Shown: positions 1 through 7,389 of the stretch, one piece after another
How the letters are laid out: the number at the start of each line of letters is the position of its first letter
Position numbering within the stretch: position 1 is the first letter of the stretch
Assembly (NCBI RefSeq): GCF_051209875.1
Contig: NZ_JBNTQY010000001.1
Coordinates: 434,001 to 498,000, forward strand
DNA length: 64,000 nt
Direction: 5' to 3'
Origin: Emticicia sp051209875
Lineage (GTDB): Bacteria; Bacteroidota; Bacteroidia; Cytophagales; Spirosomataceae
Position numbers and translations under genes: made by a program
Notes under the pieces: generated by a model
Told to the model about the DNA's origin: nothing
The model's database searches: none
The model's input: the letters and a program-made list of their open reading frames with translations, nothing else

Positions 1-564
1 AAGGTTTGGTCTTGGATAACCATATTTGACATCTCCTCTAATCGGACAACCCATTTTGGCTAATTGCACACGAATCTGGTGCGGACGACCCGTAATTGGA
101 TTGATTTCGAGTAAATGATAATGGTTGATTTCGCCTAAATAACGATAAGTTAATTCAGCTTTTTGTGAACCAACAACCTCTTCGTCATAAGCTTTTACAG
201 TATTTCTATTTTCGTCTTTTACCAACCAATTGGTCAGTTTTCCTGTTTTTTTCTCAGGTTTATTCCCTACTACTGCCCAGTAAGTTTTCTGAATTTCTCT
301 TTTACGGAAAAGTTCGTTCATTCGCTCAAGAGCTTTTGATGTTCGTGCAAAAATCACCAAGCCACTTACGGGGCGGTCGAGGCGATGTACAGTTCCCAAA
401 AATACATCCCCAGGCTTATTATATTTGTGTTTAATATACTCTTTTACGTAATCCGACAATGTTTTATCGCCAGTGCTATCACCTTGCACCAAAATGCCTT
501 GGGCTTTATTGACAATAATAATATGATTGTCTTCGTAAATTACTTGAAATGGTTTCTTTGCCAT
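1..564 (-). CDS. RluA-family 23S/tRNA pseudouridine synthase, C-terminus cut by window edge
   Basis: The reverse strand is open from an ATG at 564 to the window edge, giving 188 residues without a stop. The protein opens with MAKKPFQVIYEDNHIIIVNK, the usual start of the RluA catalytic fold, and carries the catalytic HRLDRPVSG motif at about residues 60-68, where the Asp makes the transient link to uracil. NPITGRPHQIR near the cut end is a second conserved family motif. There is no N-terminal S4 domain, so this is a short, S4-less synthase. Which RNA position it modifies cannot be told. It ends before the family's normal C-terminus only because the window stops. Confidence 0.9.
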   Translation of the reverse strand, partial: MAKKPFQVIYEDNHIIIVNKAQGILVQGDSTGDKTLSDYVKEYIKHKYNKPGDVFLGTVHRLDRPVSGLVIFARTSKALERMNELFRKREIQKTYWAVVGNKPEKKTGKLTNWLVKDENRNTVKAYDEEVVGSQKAELTYRYLGEINHYHLLEINPITGRPHQIRVQLAKMGCPIRGDVKYGYPRPNL

Positions 565-570
565 ATTTTT

Positions 571-606
571 AGAATGTAGAATGAAGAATGTAGAATGAAG
601 AATGAT
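571..606. repeat. GAATG-type intergenic short tandem repeat
   Basis: Four degenerate copies of a 9-10 bp unit (GTAGAATGAA) stand in tandem just upstream of the pseudouridine synthase start. Related units occur at 8971-9050, 19723-19745 and 58112-58160. At 652-684 another short-unit array (CTCGAGTCT, CTCGAATCT, CACGTCT) fills the rest of this spacer. Confidence 0.6.
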
Positions 607-689
607 TGCTCCTGCAATTATATTCTAAGCCCTAATTCTGTAATAATCTTTTCTCGAGTCTTATGTCTCGAATCTCACGTCTATCTAAA

Positions 690-1841
690 TTAAACAAACG
701 CCAAGGCCATCTTTCTCGTTTCTTCATCAGTTTTGATATAATCTTCGAGACTTGGTGTTTGTATGAAACTTACTTTTTGCATGCAGTCTTCAATCAAATC
801 AGACATTTCTAAGAAACCGATTTCGTCACGAAGGAAGGCCGCAACTGCTATTTCGTTGGCGGCATTTACAATACATGCCATATTTCCACCAACTTTGAGT
901 GCTTCAAAAGCAAAACTTAGATTTCTAAATGTCTGATAATCAGGTTTTTCAAAAGTCAATGATGGAAATTGCGAAAAATCCATTCTTGGAAAATTAGATT
1001 TCAAACGATTAGGATAACCAATGGCAAATTGAATAGGTACTCGCATATCGGGCAAACCCATTTGAGCTTTCATGCTACCATCTTCAAATTGTACCATCGA
1101 ATGAATGATACTTTGTGGATGCACCACTACTTCAATCTGCTCGGGCGTAAGTCCAAAAAGCCATTTTGCTTCAATTACCTCCAAGCCTTTATTCATTAAT
1201 GATGCCGAATCAATCGTAATCTTTGCTCCCATGCTCCAATTTGGGTGCTTTAATGCTTGGGCTTTCGTAACGGTTTTCAAGAATTCTCGGTCTTTTCCTC
1301 TGAAAGGTCCGCCTGAAGCAGTCAAAATTATCTTTTCAATTGGATTATGGAATTCACCAACCAAACACTGAAAAATTGCCGAATGTTCGGAATCAACAGG
1401 CAAAATATCAACTTTATGTTTTAGAGCTAAATCAGTGACTAATTCTCCTGCCACTACCAAAGTTTCTTTATTTGCCAAAGCTATGTGTTTTCCTGCTTTG
1501 ATGGCTGCCACTGTTGGAATTAAACCTGCATAACCAACCAAGGCTGTTAGAACCATATTCACCGACGCCATTTCTACAACTGATACTAATGATTTTTCGC
1601 CAGTGTAAACTTTTATATCAAGAGGGTCGAGGGCAGCAAATACTTTGTCGTAAAGATTTTCGTTGGAAATAACAACAACATTTGGACGAAATTTGGCAGC
1701 CTGTTCTATTAATAAATCAGCATTATTTTGGGCGGTTAGAACTTCAATTTCAAAAATATCGGGATTTGCCTCAACAACTTCCAAAGCCTGTGTTCCTATC
1801 GAACCTGTTGAGCCAAGTATGGCGAGATGACGTTTTTGCAT
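690..1841 (-). CDS. dxr: 1-deoxy-D-xylulose 5-phosphate reductoisomerase
   Basis: This cytoplasmic enzyme makes 2-C-methyl-D-erythritol 4-phosphate from DXP with NADPH, the second step of the MEP isoprenoid pathway. The 383-residue protein has the normal family length. The NADPH-binding GSTGSIG lies at residues 10-16, followed by LANKETLV, the metal and substrate loop PVDSEHSAIFQ, the flexible-loop region TASGGPF and MNKGLEVIEAKWLFG. The start ATG at 1841 sits 10 residues before the Rossmann loop as in known enzymes. No other MEP gene is adjacent; the divergent neighbour is a fructosamine-kinase family gene. Confidence 0.97.
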   Translation of the reverse strand: MQKRHLAILGSTGSIGTQALEVVEANPDIFEIEVLTAQNNADLLIEQAAKFRPNVVVISNENLYDKVFAALDPLDIKVYTGEKSLVSVVEMASVNMVLTALVGYAGLIPTVAAIKAGKHIALANKETLVVAGELVTDLALKHKVDILPVDSEHSAIFQCLVGEFHNPIEKIILTASGGPFRGKDREFLKTVTKAQALKHPNWSMGAKITIDSASLMNKGLEVIEAKWLFGLTPEQIEVVVHPQSIIHSMVQFEDGSMKAQMGLPDMRVPIQFAIGYPNRLKSNFPRMDFSQFPSLTFEKPDYQTFRNLSFAFEALKVGGNMACIVNAANEIAVAAFLRDEIGFLEMSDLIEDCMQKVSFIQTPSLEDYIKTDEETRKMALAFV

Positions 1842-1929
1842 GAAAAAAAATCGACTATTTATAAATATTACTTAAATTTTAGTACAAAGTTCGGAAAATT
1901 TAATGATAAAGTTTTTATTTTGCTGTTGT

Positions 1930-1973
1930 AATCAGCTTGATTTATAATTCATCAATTATAAATCAAGCTGATT
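1930..1973. repeat. Perfect 20-bp inverted repeat in a divergent spacer
   Basis: Two perfect 20-bp arms (1930-1949 and 1954-1973) are separated by CATC. It lies between the starts of two divergent genes, so it is not a terminator of either. The arm contains CAGCTTGATTTATAA. Confidence 0.75.
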
Positions 1974-2075
1974 ATTGGTATAAGTTGTTGATTATAAGTA
2001 AATTAAGTTTTATTTTGATTGTTTTGTCAAAAAAACTTAGTTTGCAAAGAATACATTTTTTTGTCAATTTTAGCA

Positions 2076-2095
2076 CCCCTTTAGGGGCTGGGGGT
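2076..2095 (+). repeat. REP-like unit: CCCCT hairpin plus CTGGGGGT
   Basis: CCCCT-TT-AGGGG hairpin followed directly by CTGGGGGT, ending one base before the kinase-family ATG at 2096. A sister unit with a different hairpin but the same CTGGGGGTGG tail lies at 28804-28830, also just upstream of a start codon. Confidence 0.5.
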
Positions 2096-2977
2096 ATGCA
2101 AACGGCTGAAGACCAATTTCAATTTTTTGAGGGCGTTTTTTTTGAAATGCTTGGACGTGATGTGCAAGTAAGCCAATATCGCTTATTGCAAGGAGGCAGC
2201 ATCAATGTAACGGTGCAAGTTGTCACCAATGAGGGAAAATATTTTATTAAATATAACACCCGTAATCACGAAGGGATGTTTGAAACCGAAGCCAAAGGCT
2301 TGGAGTTATTGCGTGAAGCTGATGTGATTCGAGTGCCAGAAGTAATGAATTGGGGGCGGAGAGATGGCCAAGATTATTTGATTTTAGAAAATATAGAATA
2401 TACAAAGCCTAATTTTGATTATTGGGAAAGTTTGGGTGAAAAAATTGCTGCCTTGCATCGACATACTGACGAAAAATTTGGCTTGAATTTCAACAATTAT
2501 ATTGGTTCGCTTCGCCAAAGTAATGAACAAAAAGAGGATTGGCTTACTTTTTTTATTGAGAAAAGAATCAATCTTCAAGCTGGTTTGGCTTATTACAATG
2601 AGTTGATTAGCAAGGAATTATATGATAAGTTTCAGCAATTTTACAAAGTTTTGCCCGACCTTCTTCCAGATGAAAAACCTTCCTTGCTTCATGGTGATTT
2701 ATGGACTGGAAACGTAATTACTGATAATGAAGGAAAGCCTTGTTTGATTGACCCCGCTGTTTATTATGGAAATCGTGAAATGGAAATAGCTTTTACCACT
2801 CTTTTTGGGGGCTTTGATAAACGTTTTTATGATACTTACCACGAAGCATTTCCGCTTCAACCTCGCTTCGACCAGCGAGTGCCGATCTATAATATCTATC
2901 CTTTATTGGTTCATGTAAATCTTTTTGGTACAAGCTATTTACCGCCCGTAATCCGAACTTTGAATAAGTATTTGTAG
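2096..2977 (+). CDS. Fructosamine kinase family protein
   Basis: A 293-residue member of the fructosamine/ketosamine-3-kinase family, which phosphorylates sugar residues of glycated proteins or small Amadori products so that they fall off. Seen: the N-lobe LLQGGSINVTVQV with lysine in YFIKYN, then the catalytic HGDLWTGN at about residue 200 and the metal-binding DPAVYYGNREMEIAF. These are family-diagnostic. The frame is open 53 codons further upstream, but that part is AT-rich spacer plus a REP-like repeat, so I start at 2096 (MQTAEDQF), where the similarity begins. The actual substrate is unknown. It is transcribed away from dxr and is followed by a LuxE-family gene on the other strand. Confidence 0.9.
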   Translation: MQTAEDQFQFFEGVFFEMLGRDVQVSQYRLLQGGSINVTVQVVTNEGKYFIKYNTRNHEGMFETEAKGLELLREADVIRVPEVMNWGRRDGQDYLILENIEYTKPNFDYWESLGEKIAALHRHTDEKFGLNFNNYIGSLRQSNEQKEDWLTFFIEKRINLQAGLAYYNELISKELYDKFQQFYKVLPDLLPDEKPSLLHGDLWTGNVITDNEGKPCLIDPAVYYGNREMEIAFTTLFGGFDKRFYDTYHEAFPLQPRFDQRVPIYNIYPLLVHVNLFGTSYLPPVIRTLNKYL

Positions 2978-3049
2978 AATAAGTTAGTCTTGTTACAGAT
3001 TGTTGGGATTGTTGCAAGTTGTTTTAAATATTTTAACAATTAAACAAAA

Positions 3050-4114
3050 CTAAACAACCATCAAATTACAACCCCTTATATCTGAATTATCAAACCTTCC
3101 GATGATGCTAAATGATTGATTGTCAGTATTATAAGCTCCTAAATCTTGTGTTTCAATAAAGCTACAAGAATCAATATTAGCTAAATCAACCACGTTGATT
3201 CCTCCACGAATAATACTTCGATCGGTCATAGATGGCATTGAAAATGTAGGTATAATTTTAAATGGGTCGTTAATTTCTCGTAACAAAACTTTCATGGTTC
3301 TTGGCAAATCAAAAATGCCATCTCCTTTAGAGTATCCTTGAGAAAGTAGTTCGGTCATCCCATATTCTGAATGAATTTTTTCGATACCAAAAGCATTCGT
3401 CAAAATTTCATGTACTTCTTCTCGCAATAATTCTTTTCTACGACCTTTCATGCCGCCAGTTTCCATTATTACGAGTCTATCTTTGAGCTTGTGTATAAAA
3501 GCCAAATTTTCACTTGACTCTGCCAAATCAAGTAAAGCGAATGTAACACCAATAATTAAAACTTTTCGATTAGATTGTTGGTTATCAGATAGTTGTCGGA
3601 GTTTTTCGAGAAGTTCGGTGATATTATTCAAATAAAAACCCGACTCACGAGAATAAGTTCGATAAATAAAATTTTGAACCATATACACCAACGACGAATT
3701 ATTTCGTTCAAGATAAGAAGGAAGCAGAGCTATAATATGATAATCGGTCAGTGGGCCATAAAATTGCTCAAAAATTTTCTGACTTATATATTCATAAAAA
3801 GGTAAATCGCTTACGAAATGCTTACTTGTGGTATCGCCCGTAGTGCCACTACTTTCAAAAATCATTTGTGTCGAGGCATTATCAGCCACTACTCGATGGT
3901 GTTTGAAAAACTGAATAGGTAAGAAAGGGATTTTGTCTAAACGATTGATTGTCAAAGGGTTGATATGTAGATAATTCAAATATTTATTGTAAACAGGGTT
4001 TTGCATTGCTTGAAAGCGAAAAACTTCCAAAGCCAATTCTTCAAAATAATTTGGTCTTAGAAAATTATCGTTTAGTTGTAAAACCGCAGATTTTAGTTCA
4101 TCACGAATACCCAT
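3050..4114 (-). CDS. LuxE/PaaK-family acyl-protein synthetase-like protein
   Basis: About 354 residues related to the LuxE acyl-protein synthetases and other adenylate-forming enzymes. The phosphate-binding SSGTTGDTTSKH is at about residue 88, and ETGGMKGRRKEL and HSEYGMTELLSQGYS in the second half match the conserved motifs of the family, the latter resembling the adenylate-binding YGMTE. In luminous bacteria LuxE activates a fatty acid; no luciferase genes are present here, so the acyl substrate is unknown. The frame continues 22 codons upstream to 4180, but those codons translate an intergenic GTC-type repeat, so I start at Met 4114 (MGIRDELK). Confidence 0.8.
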   Translation of the reverse strand: MGIRDELKSAVLQLNDNFLRPNYFEELALEVFRFQAMQNPVYNKYLNYLHINPLTINRLDKIPFLPIQFFKHHRVVADNASTQMIFESSGTTGDTTSKHFVSDLPFYEYISQKIFEQFYGPLTDYHIIALLPSYLERNNSSLVYMVQNFIYRTYSRESGFYLNNITELLEKLRQLSDNQQSNRKVLIIGVTFALLDLAESSENLAFIHKLKDRLVIMETGGMKGRRKELLREEVHEILTNAFGIEKIHSEYGMTELLSQGYSKGDGIFDLPRTMKVLLREINDPFKIIPTFSMPSMTDRSIIRGGINVVDLANIDSCSFIETQDLGAYNTDNQSFSIIGRFDNSDIRGCNLMVV

Positions 4115-4150
4115 TGCAAAGTTTAAAGTTTTTACTAAATTAGCAGAAAA

Positions 4151-4222
4151 ATAGTCAACAGTCAATTGCCCAGAGTCCACAGATAGTATAAACTATTGAC
4201 CGCCGACTATCGACTGTGGACT
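4151..4222. repeat. GTC-type intergenic repeat with inverted arms
   Basis: Short units such as AGTCAACAGTCAA are followed by AGTCCACAG (4174-4182) and its exact reverse complement CTGTGGACT (4214-4222), with ATAGT/ACTAT inside. It lies in the divergent spacer between the LuxE-like gene and the lipoprotein gene. At least eight related loci exist in the window. Confidence 0.65.
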
Positions 4223-4243
4223 AATTAAAATGACATATTAACA

Positions 4244-4753
4244 ATGAAAAAGGTTTCAGCATTTATTATTTTTGGTACAATATTCTCATTAGTAGGGTGT
4301 TATAAAGAAACAACTTTTGATAACAAACCTGCCATTGAGTTTAAAGACTTACGCAAAGAAATCAGGATTGACCAATTCACAGGGTCAAAAAAAGATTCGC
4401 TAATTTTGACTATTAAATTTCAAGATGGAGATGGTGATTTAGGTTTGAACGAAAAAGAAAAAGCTACTGCTGAAGCCAAAAGTGACTATAATTACATGAT
4501 TCGTTTGTTCCGTAAAAAGAAAGGTGTTTTCCAAGAATTTATACCTGCAGTACCTTACTCTGGTTTTTTCCCACGTCTGAAAACTGATGGAAAAACTGGC
4601 CCAATTGAAGGAACAATTGATTATTCAGTAGATTTTCCTCATCCATTCACTCCTGTGAAAGATTCATTGAAGTTTCAGGTAACAATCAAAGACCGAGCAG
4701 GGAATGTCAGCAATACAGTTGAATCAAAATTGATAGTTTTGCACGAGTTTTGA
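4244..4753 (+). CDS. Small lipoprotein of unknown function
   Basis: A 169-residue protein with a lipoprotein signal: hydrophobic residues 5-17 and a lipobox LVGC with the acylated Cys19, so it is expected in the envelope. The mature part contains DGDGDLGLNEKE, an acidic motif common in Bacteroidota lipoproteins of this size, then a beta-rich region ending with VTIKDRAGNVSNTVESKLIVLH, which looks like an immunoglobulin-type edge. I do not recognise a function. It converges on the epimerase gene, with a hairpin between the two stop codons. Confidence 0.8.
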   Translation: MKKVSAFIIFGTIFSLVGCYKETTFDNKPAIEFKDLRKEIRIDQFTGSKKDSLILTIKFQDGDGDLGLNEKEKATAEAKSDYNYMIRLFRKKKGVFQEFIPAVPYSGFFPRLKTDGKTGPIEGTIDYSVDFPHPFTPVKDSLKFQVTIKDRAGNVSNTVESKLIVLHEF

Positions 4754-4762
4754 ACAGCCCAC

Positions 4763-4796
4763 AGTCGATAGAGTCCATAATTGGACTCTATCGACT
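4763..4796. terminator. Bidirectional terminator-like hairpin built from GTC-type repeat
   Basis: Perfect 15-bp arms (AGTCGATAGAGTCCA at 4763-4777, complement at 4782-4796) with a TAAT loop lie between two convergent genes; the right arm overlaps the epimerase stop codon. There is no long T-run, so termination is inferred from position and stem. Confidence 0.6.
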
Positions 4797-5805
4797 ATAA
4801 AAGTTTCGCTCCAGTACCATTTGTTTTCGGGAAAATAGGTTTTCCCTTATCTAAATACACGCCTTCGGCTGGGTCATTTGAAATTAATATTGAGCCATCC
4901 ATATCTACATAATCGAGTAGGGGGGCAATTTGGCCAATAGCTGATATACCAATGCTTGTTTCGGTCATACAGCCACACATGACTTGTAAACCCAAACTAC
5001 GAGCTTCGGCGATCATGCGTAAGGCTGGAGTAATTCCGCCACACTTGGCTAATTTAATATTGACACCATCGAATTTTCCAACACACTTTTTAACATCTTC
5101 TTCTACGATACAACTTTCATCGGCAATTAGAGGCAGGACAGAGCCAGCCATCACTTCTATCATTGGCTCATAATCATCTTTTTTCATCGGTTGTTCAATA
5201 AACTCAACACCCAATTCGGCAAATGCTTTGGAGTTTTCAATCGTTTCTTCCACGCCCCATGCACAATTAGCATCCACTCTAAAAAGTGCATCGGTATGTT
5301 TACGAAGCTCATGAACAATTTCTACATCGTGGTCAGTACCTAATTTTATTTTATAGATTGGAAAATCAAACTCTTGCATTTTTTCTACCATTTTTTCGAT
5401 GGTATCAATGCCAATAGTATAATTTGAATATGGAACTTTGGTAATATCTAATCCCCAGATTTCATACAAGGGTTTTCCTTGCTTTTTGCCCCATAAATCC
5501 CAAGCAGCCATATCTAATGCACAATGAGCAAAAGAATCATCTTTTAAAAAAGGATACATTACTGACCAAAACTCTTCGGGGCTTTGCAAATCATAATTCT
5601 CAATAAGTTCTTGATATTCAGTGAGTTTATCTCTCATTCCTTCGGCCGTTACACCATAATATGGAATGGGTGTAGCCTCACCATAACCGCTGTGTTCGCC
5701 ATCTTGTAGTTCAACAATAAAGGCATCAATATCATCACGAGAGCCATGAGCTATGGTAAAAGTATGCCGCATTTGCAGCGTAAGAATATGAAGTTTTAGT
5801 TTCAT
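4795..5805 (-). CDS. Dipeptide epimerase (L-Ala-D/L-Glu epimerase type)
   Basis: A 336-residue enolase-superfamily enzyme. Members of this group epimerise L-Ala-D/L-Glu or related dipeptides, usually during murein peptide recycling. Seen: the catalytic KIKLG (KxK) at about residues 152-156, metal-binding RVDANCAW, EQPM and ADES, and the second catalytic lysine in NIKLAKCGGI. C-terminal DMDGSILISNDPAEG is also typical of the family. Substrate specificity can differ between family members, so the dipeptide is inferred. Start ATG at 5805 gives the usual N-terminal capping domain. The next gene upstream is the DUF559 unit, inserted between this gene and comB. Confidence 0.9.
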   Translation of the reverse strand: MKLKLHILTLQMRHTFTIAHGSRDDIDAFIVELQDGEHSGYGEATPIPYYGVTAEGMRDKLTEYQELIENYDLQSPEEFWSVMYPFLKDDSFAHCALDMAAWDLWGKKQGKPLYEIWGLDITKVPYSNYTIGIDTIEKMVEKMQEFDFPIYKIKLGTDHDVEIVHELRKHTDALFRVDANCAWGVEETIENSKAFAELGVEFIEQPMKKDDYEPMIEVMAGSVLPLIADESCIVEEDVKKCVGKFDGVNIKLAKCGGITPALRMIAEARSLGLQVMCGCMTETSIGISAIGQIAPLLDYVDMDGSILISNDPAEGVYLDKGKPIFPKTNGTGAKLL

Positions 5806-5843
5806 TTTTGATGAAGAGAGAAAATAATTTTATTTAATATTAT

Positions 5844-6337
5844 TTTCCCCTCCTTTTCAAGGAGGGGTGTCCTGACGAAGTCGGACGGGGTGGTTGTTTA
5901 CGTACGAAAATGAGCCTTAATCTTATTCAAAACCCAATCAATATTTTCAAAAATTTGTTTATTTTCAAAACATAAAATCCTAATATTCAGTGACTTTAAA
6001 AATTCGTCACGTTTTTCATCTTGCACAAGTCCAAACCCTTCAAAGTGTTCTTGTCCATCTAATTCAATATTTAATTTTTCTGACGGACAGTAGAAATCAA
6101 GAATATAAAAATCAATGCTATGTTGTCTTCTGAATTTTCTACCCTCTAATTGAATGTTTTTTAAATAGATCCACAGTGTAGCTTCGGCAGATGTGGAATG
6201 ATTACGTAAGTGTTTTCTTTGTGGTTTTAGTGTTTTTAGGTTGTTGAGCTGCATGGTATTTTGCTGAAAATTTAGTCCATTGTTTAACCACCCCCGCCGA
6301 CTTCGTCAGGCGACCCCTCCTTGAAAAGAAGGGGAAA
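5844..6337. mobile_element. Putative mobile unit: DUF559 gene within 52-bp inverted ends
   Basis: Left end 5844-5895 and right end 6286-6337 are inverted copies of about 52 bp, with roughly 85 percent identity by eye. Each end reads outward-in as TTTCCCCTCC, a hairpin CCTT-TTC-AAGG extending to CCCC/GGGG, then a second small hairpin GAC-GAA-GTC, then GGGGTGGTT. The DUF559 stop codon lies directly against the inner edge of the left end. A copy of the same ends without a gene is at 21346-21504. No clear target duplication is visible. Mobility is inferred. Confidence 0.65.
5898..6254 (-). CDS. DUF559 protein, Vsr-like PD-(D/E)XK endonuclease fold
   Basis: A 118-residue protein covering a whole DUF559 domain, a family related to very-short-patch repair endonucleases. 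Seen: TSAEATLWIYLK, GRKFRRQHSIDFYILDFYC, then KLNIELDGQEH, giving the D...E.D-type active-site pattern, and RILCFENKQIFENIDWVL near the end. The family is widespread in Bacteroidota, but its biological role is not established. It is enclosed by inverted repeats (5844-5895 and 6286-6337), so that the gene fills the space between them. The enzyme may act on the hairpin ends; this is my inference. Confidence 0.88.
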   Translation of the reverse strand: MQLNNLKTLKPQRKHLRNHSTSAEATLWIYLKNIQLEGRKFRRQHSIDFYILDFYCPSEKLNIELDGQEHFEGFGLVQDEKRDEFLKSLNIRILCFENKQIFENIDWVLNKIKAHFRT

Positions 6338-6390
6338 TTTATTCTCACTCAATTTATATCTCGCTCAATTTTTTATCGCTTGAAAAATCA

Positions 6391-7098
6391 TTACATATTC
6401 ACCAACTCATTTCCTCTAAGTACAGGAACAACGTCGTATAAATCTTTTTGTAAGCAATAGCTGATATCTTTATTGATACCCAAGCGTTGTAAACGGCGAA
6501 TATGTGATGAGTTGGCAACATAGCCTAACATATCATCTTTGGCTTGTTGATATAATCGCATGGCCATAATAGCACTATCTTCAGCTACGAAATATTCATT
6601 TTGTACAGCATCAACCAATGCCCCTGCAAACAAGGAGTCTTCTAAATTTATTTTTCCTTTCCAACCCGCACAAAGCACTAATACATCGTAAGGTTGAGTT
6701 TTCAAATAATTAACAATGGCATTTAGATTTAAAAATGCCCCAACCAAAACTTTTACCGCCGATTTTTTTGCCATTGTAATCGAATAAGTACCATTGGTGG
6801 TAGTCATAGCGATTTTTTCGCCAATCAATTTTTCGTTCATGAAGCTAAATGGCGAGTTATCAAGGTCGAAACCTTCCACTTTTTGAGCATTTCGCTCGGC
6901 AGCAGCAATGTAGCCTTTTTCTTGTAACTGTTTACATTCTTCAACAGTTTCGACAGGAATAATGGCTTGTACGCCATAGGCAAAGCCTGTAACCATGCAG
7001 GAAGTTGCTCTAAAAATATCTGTAACAATTACAATGGTGTTGTCAATGTTGTGGAGATGTAATAAATCTGGAGTTAAGCAAACGTCAATATTTTTCAT
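6391..7098 (-). CDS. comB: 2-phosphosulfolactate phosphatase (ComB family)
   Basis: A 235-residue ComB-family protein. In methanogens ComB removes phosphate from 2-phosphosulfolactate on the way to coenzyme M; bacterial homologues may serve sulfolactate formation or another phosphatase job. Seen: VTDIFRATSCMVTGFAYGV near residue 25, AAERNAQKVEGFDLDNSP in the first third, and TTTNGTYSI, all characteristic. Mg2+-dependent activity is known for the family. No comA or comC gene is nearby, so the pathway is open. It is divergent from atpA, with a 291-bp spacer. Confidence 0.85.
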   Translation of the reverse strand: MKNIDVCLTPDLLHLHNIDNTIVIVTDIFRATSCMVTGFAYGVQAIIPVETVEECKQLQEKGYIAAAERNAQKVEGFDLDNSPFSFMNEKLIGEKIAMTTTNGTYSITMAKKSAVKVLVGAFLNLNAIVNYLKTQPYDVLVLCAGWKGKINLEDSLFAGALVDAVQNEYFVAEDSAIMAMRLYQQAKDDMLGYVANSSHIRRLQRLGINKDISYCLQKDLYDVVPVLRGNELVNM

Positions 7099-7389
7099 CC
7101 TAAAAAGTCAAAAATTAATTTTTGGCAAAGATGCCAAAAAAGTCTTTTAAAAACTAAATTAAAGCCTTAGATTTACCCAAAATAGTACAGAAATTAGTCA
7201 CTTCAGCCATAAATTTTCTCATCCACCACCAACATTTTCGAAAATTCTAAAAATAATCCTACATTTTTAACCTTTTTTTAATCAATATATCGGAATTGTG
7301 AAAATACTGTCGTAATTTTGCACCCGAAAAAGCAAAGGTATTGTCTTTGTTTTTTCAAATTTATATTCAAAACTCATCAAAAAAATTAT
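7099..7389. promoter_or_regulatory. Divergent spacer comB/atpA with candidate atpA promoter
   Basis: An AT-rich spacer of 291 bp. TAATTTTG at 7313-7320 matches the Bacteroidota -7 element TAnnTTTG and lies 70 bp before the atpA start; the nearest upstream TTG (7296-7298) is only 14 bp away, so the -33 element is doubtful. I see no repeat or small gene here. Confidence 0.4.

Noticed and set aside
1937..2095. 53-codon N-terminal extension of the fructosamine-kinase family gene
   Set aside because: AT-rich spacer with a palindrome and a REP-like unit; family similarity begins after the ATG at 2096.
3050..4114. Part of a luciferase (lux) operon
   Set aside because: Only a LuxE-family protein is present; no luxA, luxB, luxC or luxD-like gene lies nearby.
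5844..6337. Classical insertion sequence
   Set aside because: No DDE, DEDD or HUH transposase; the only gene is the small DUF559 protein, and no target duplication can be seen.
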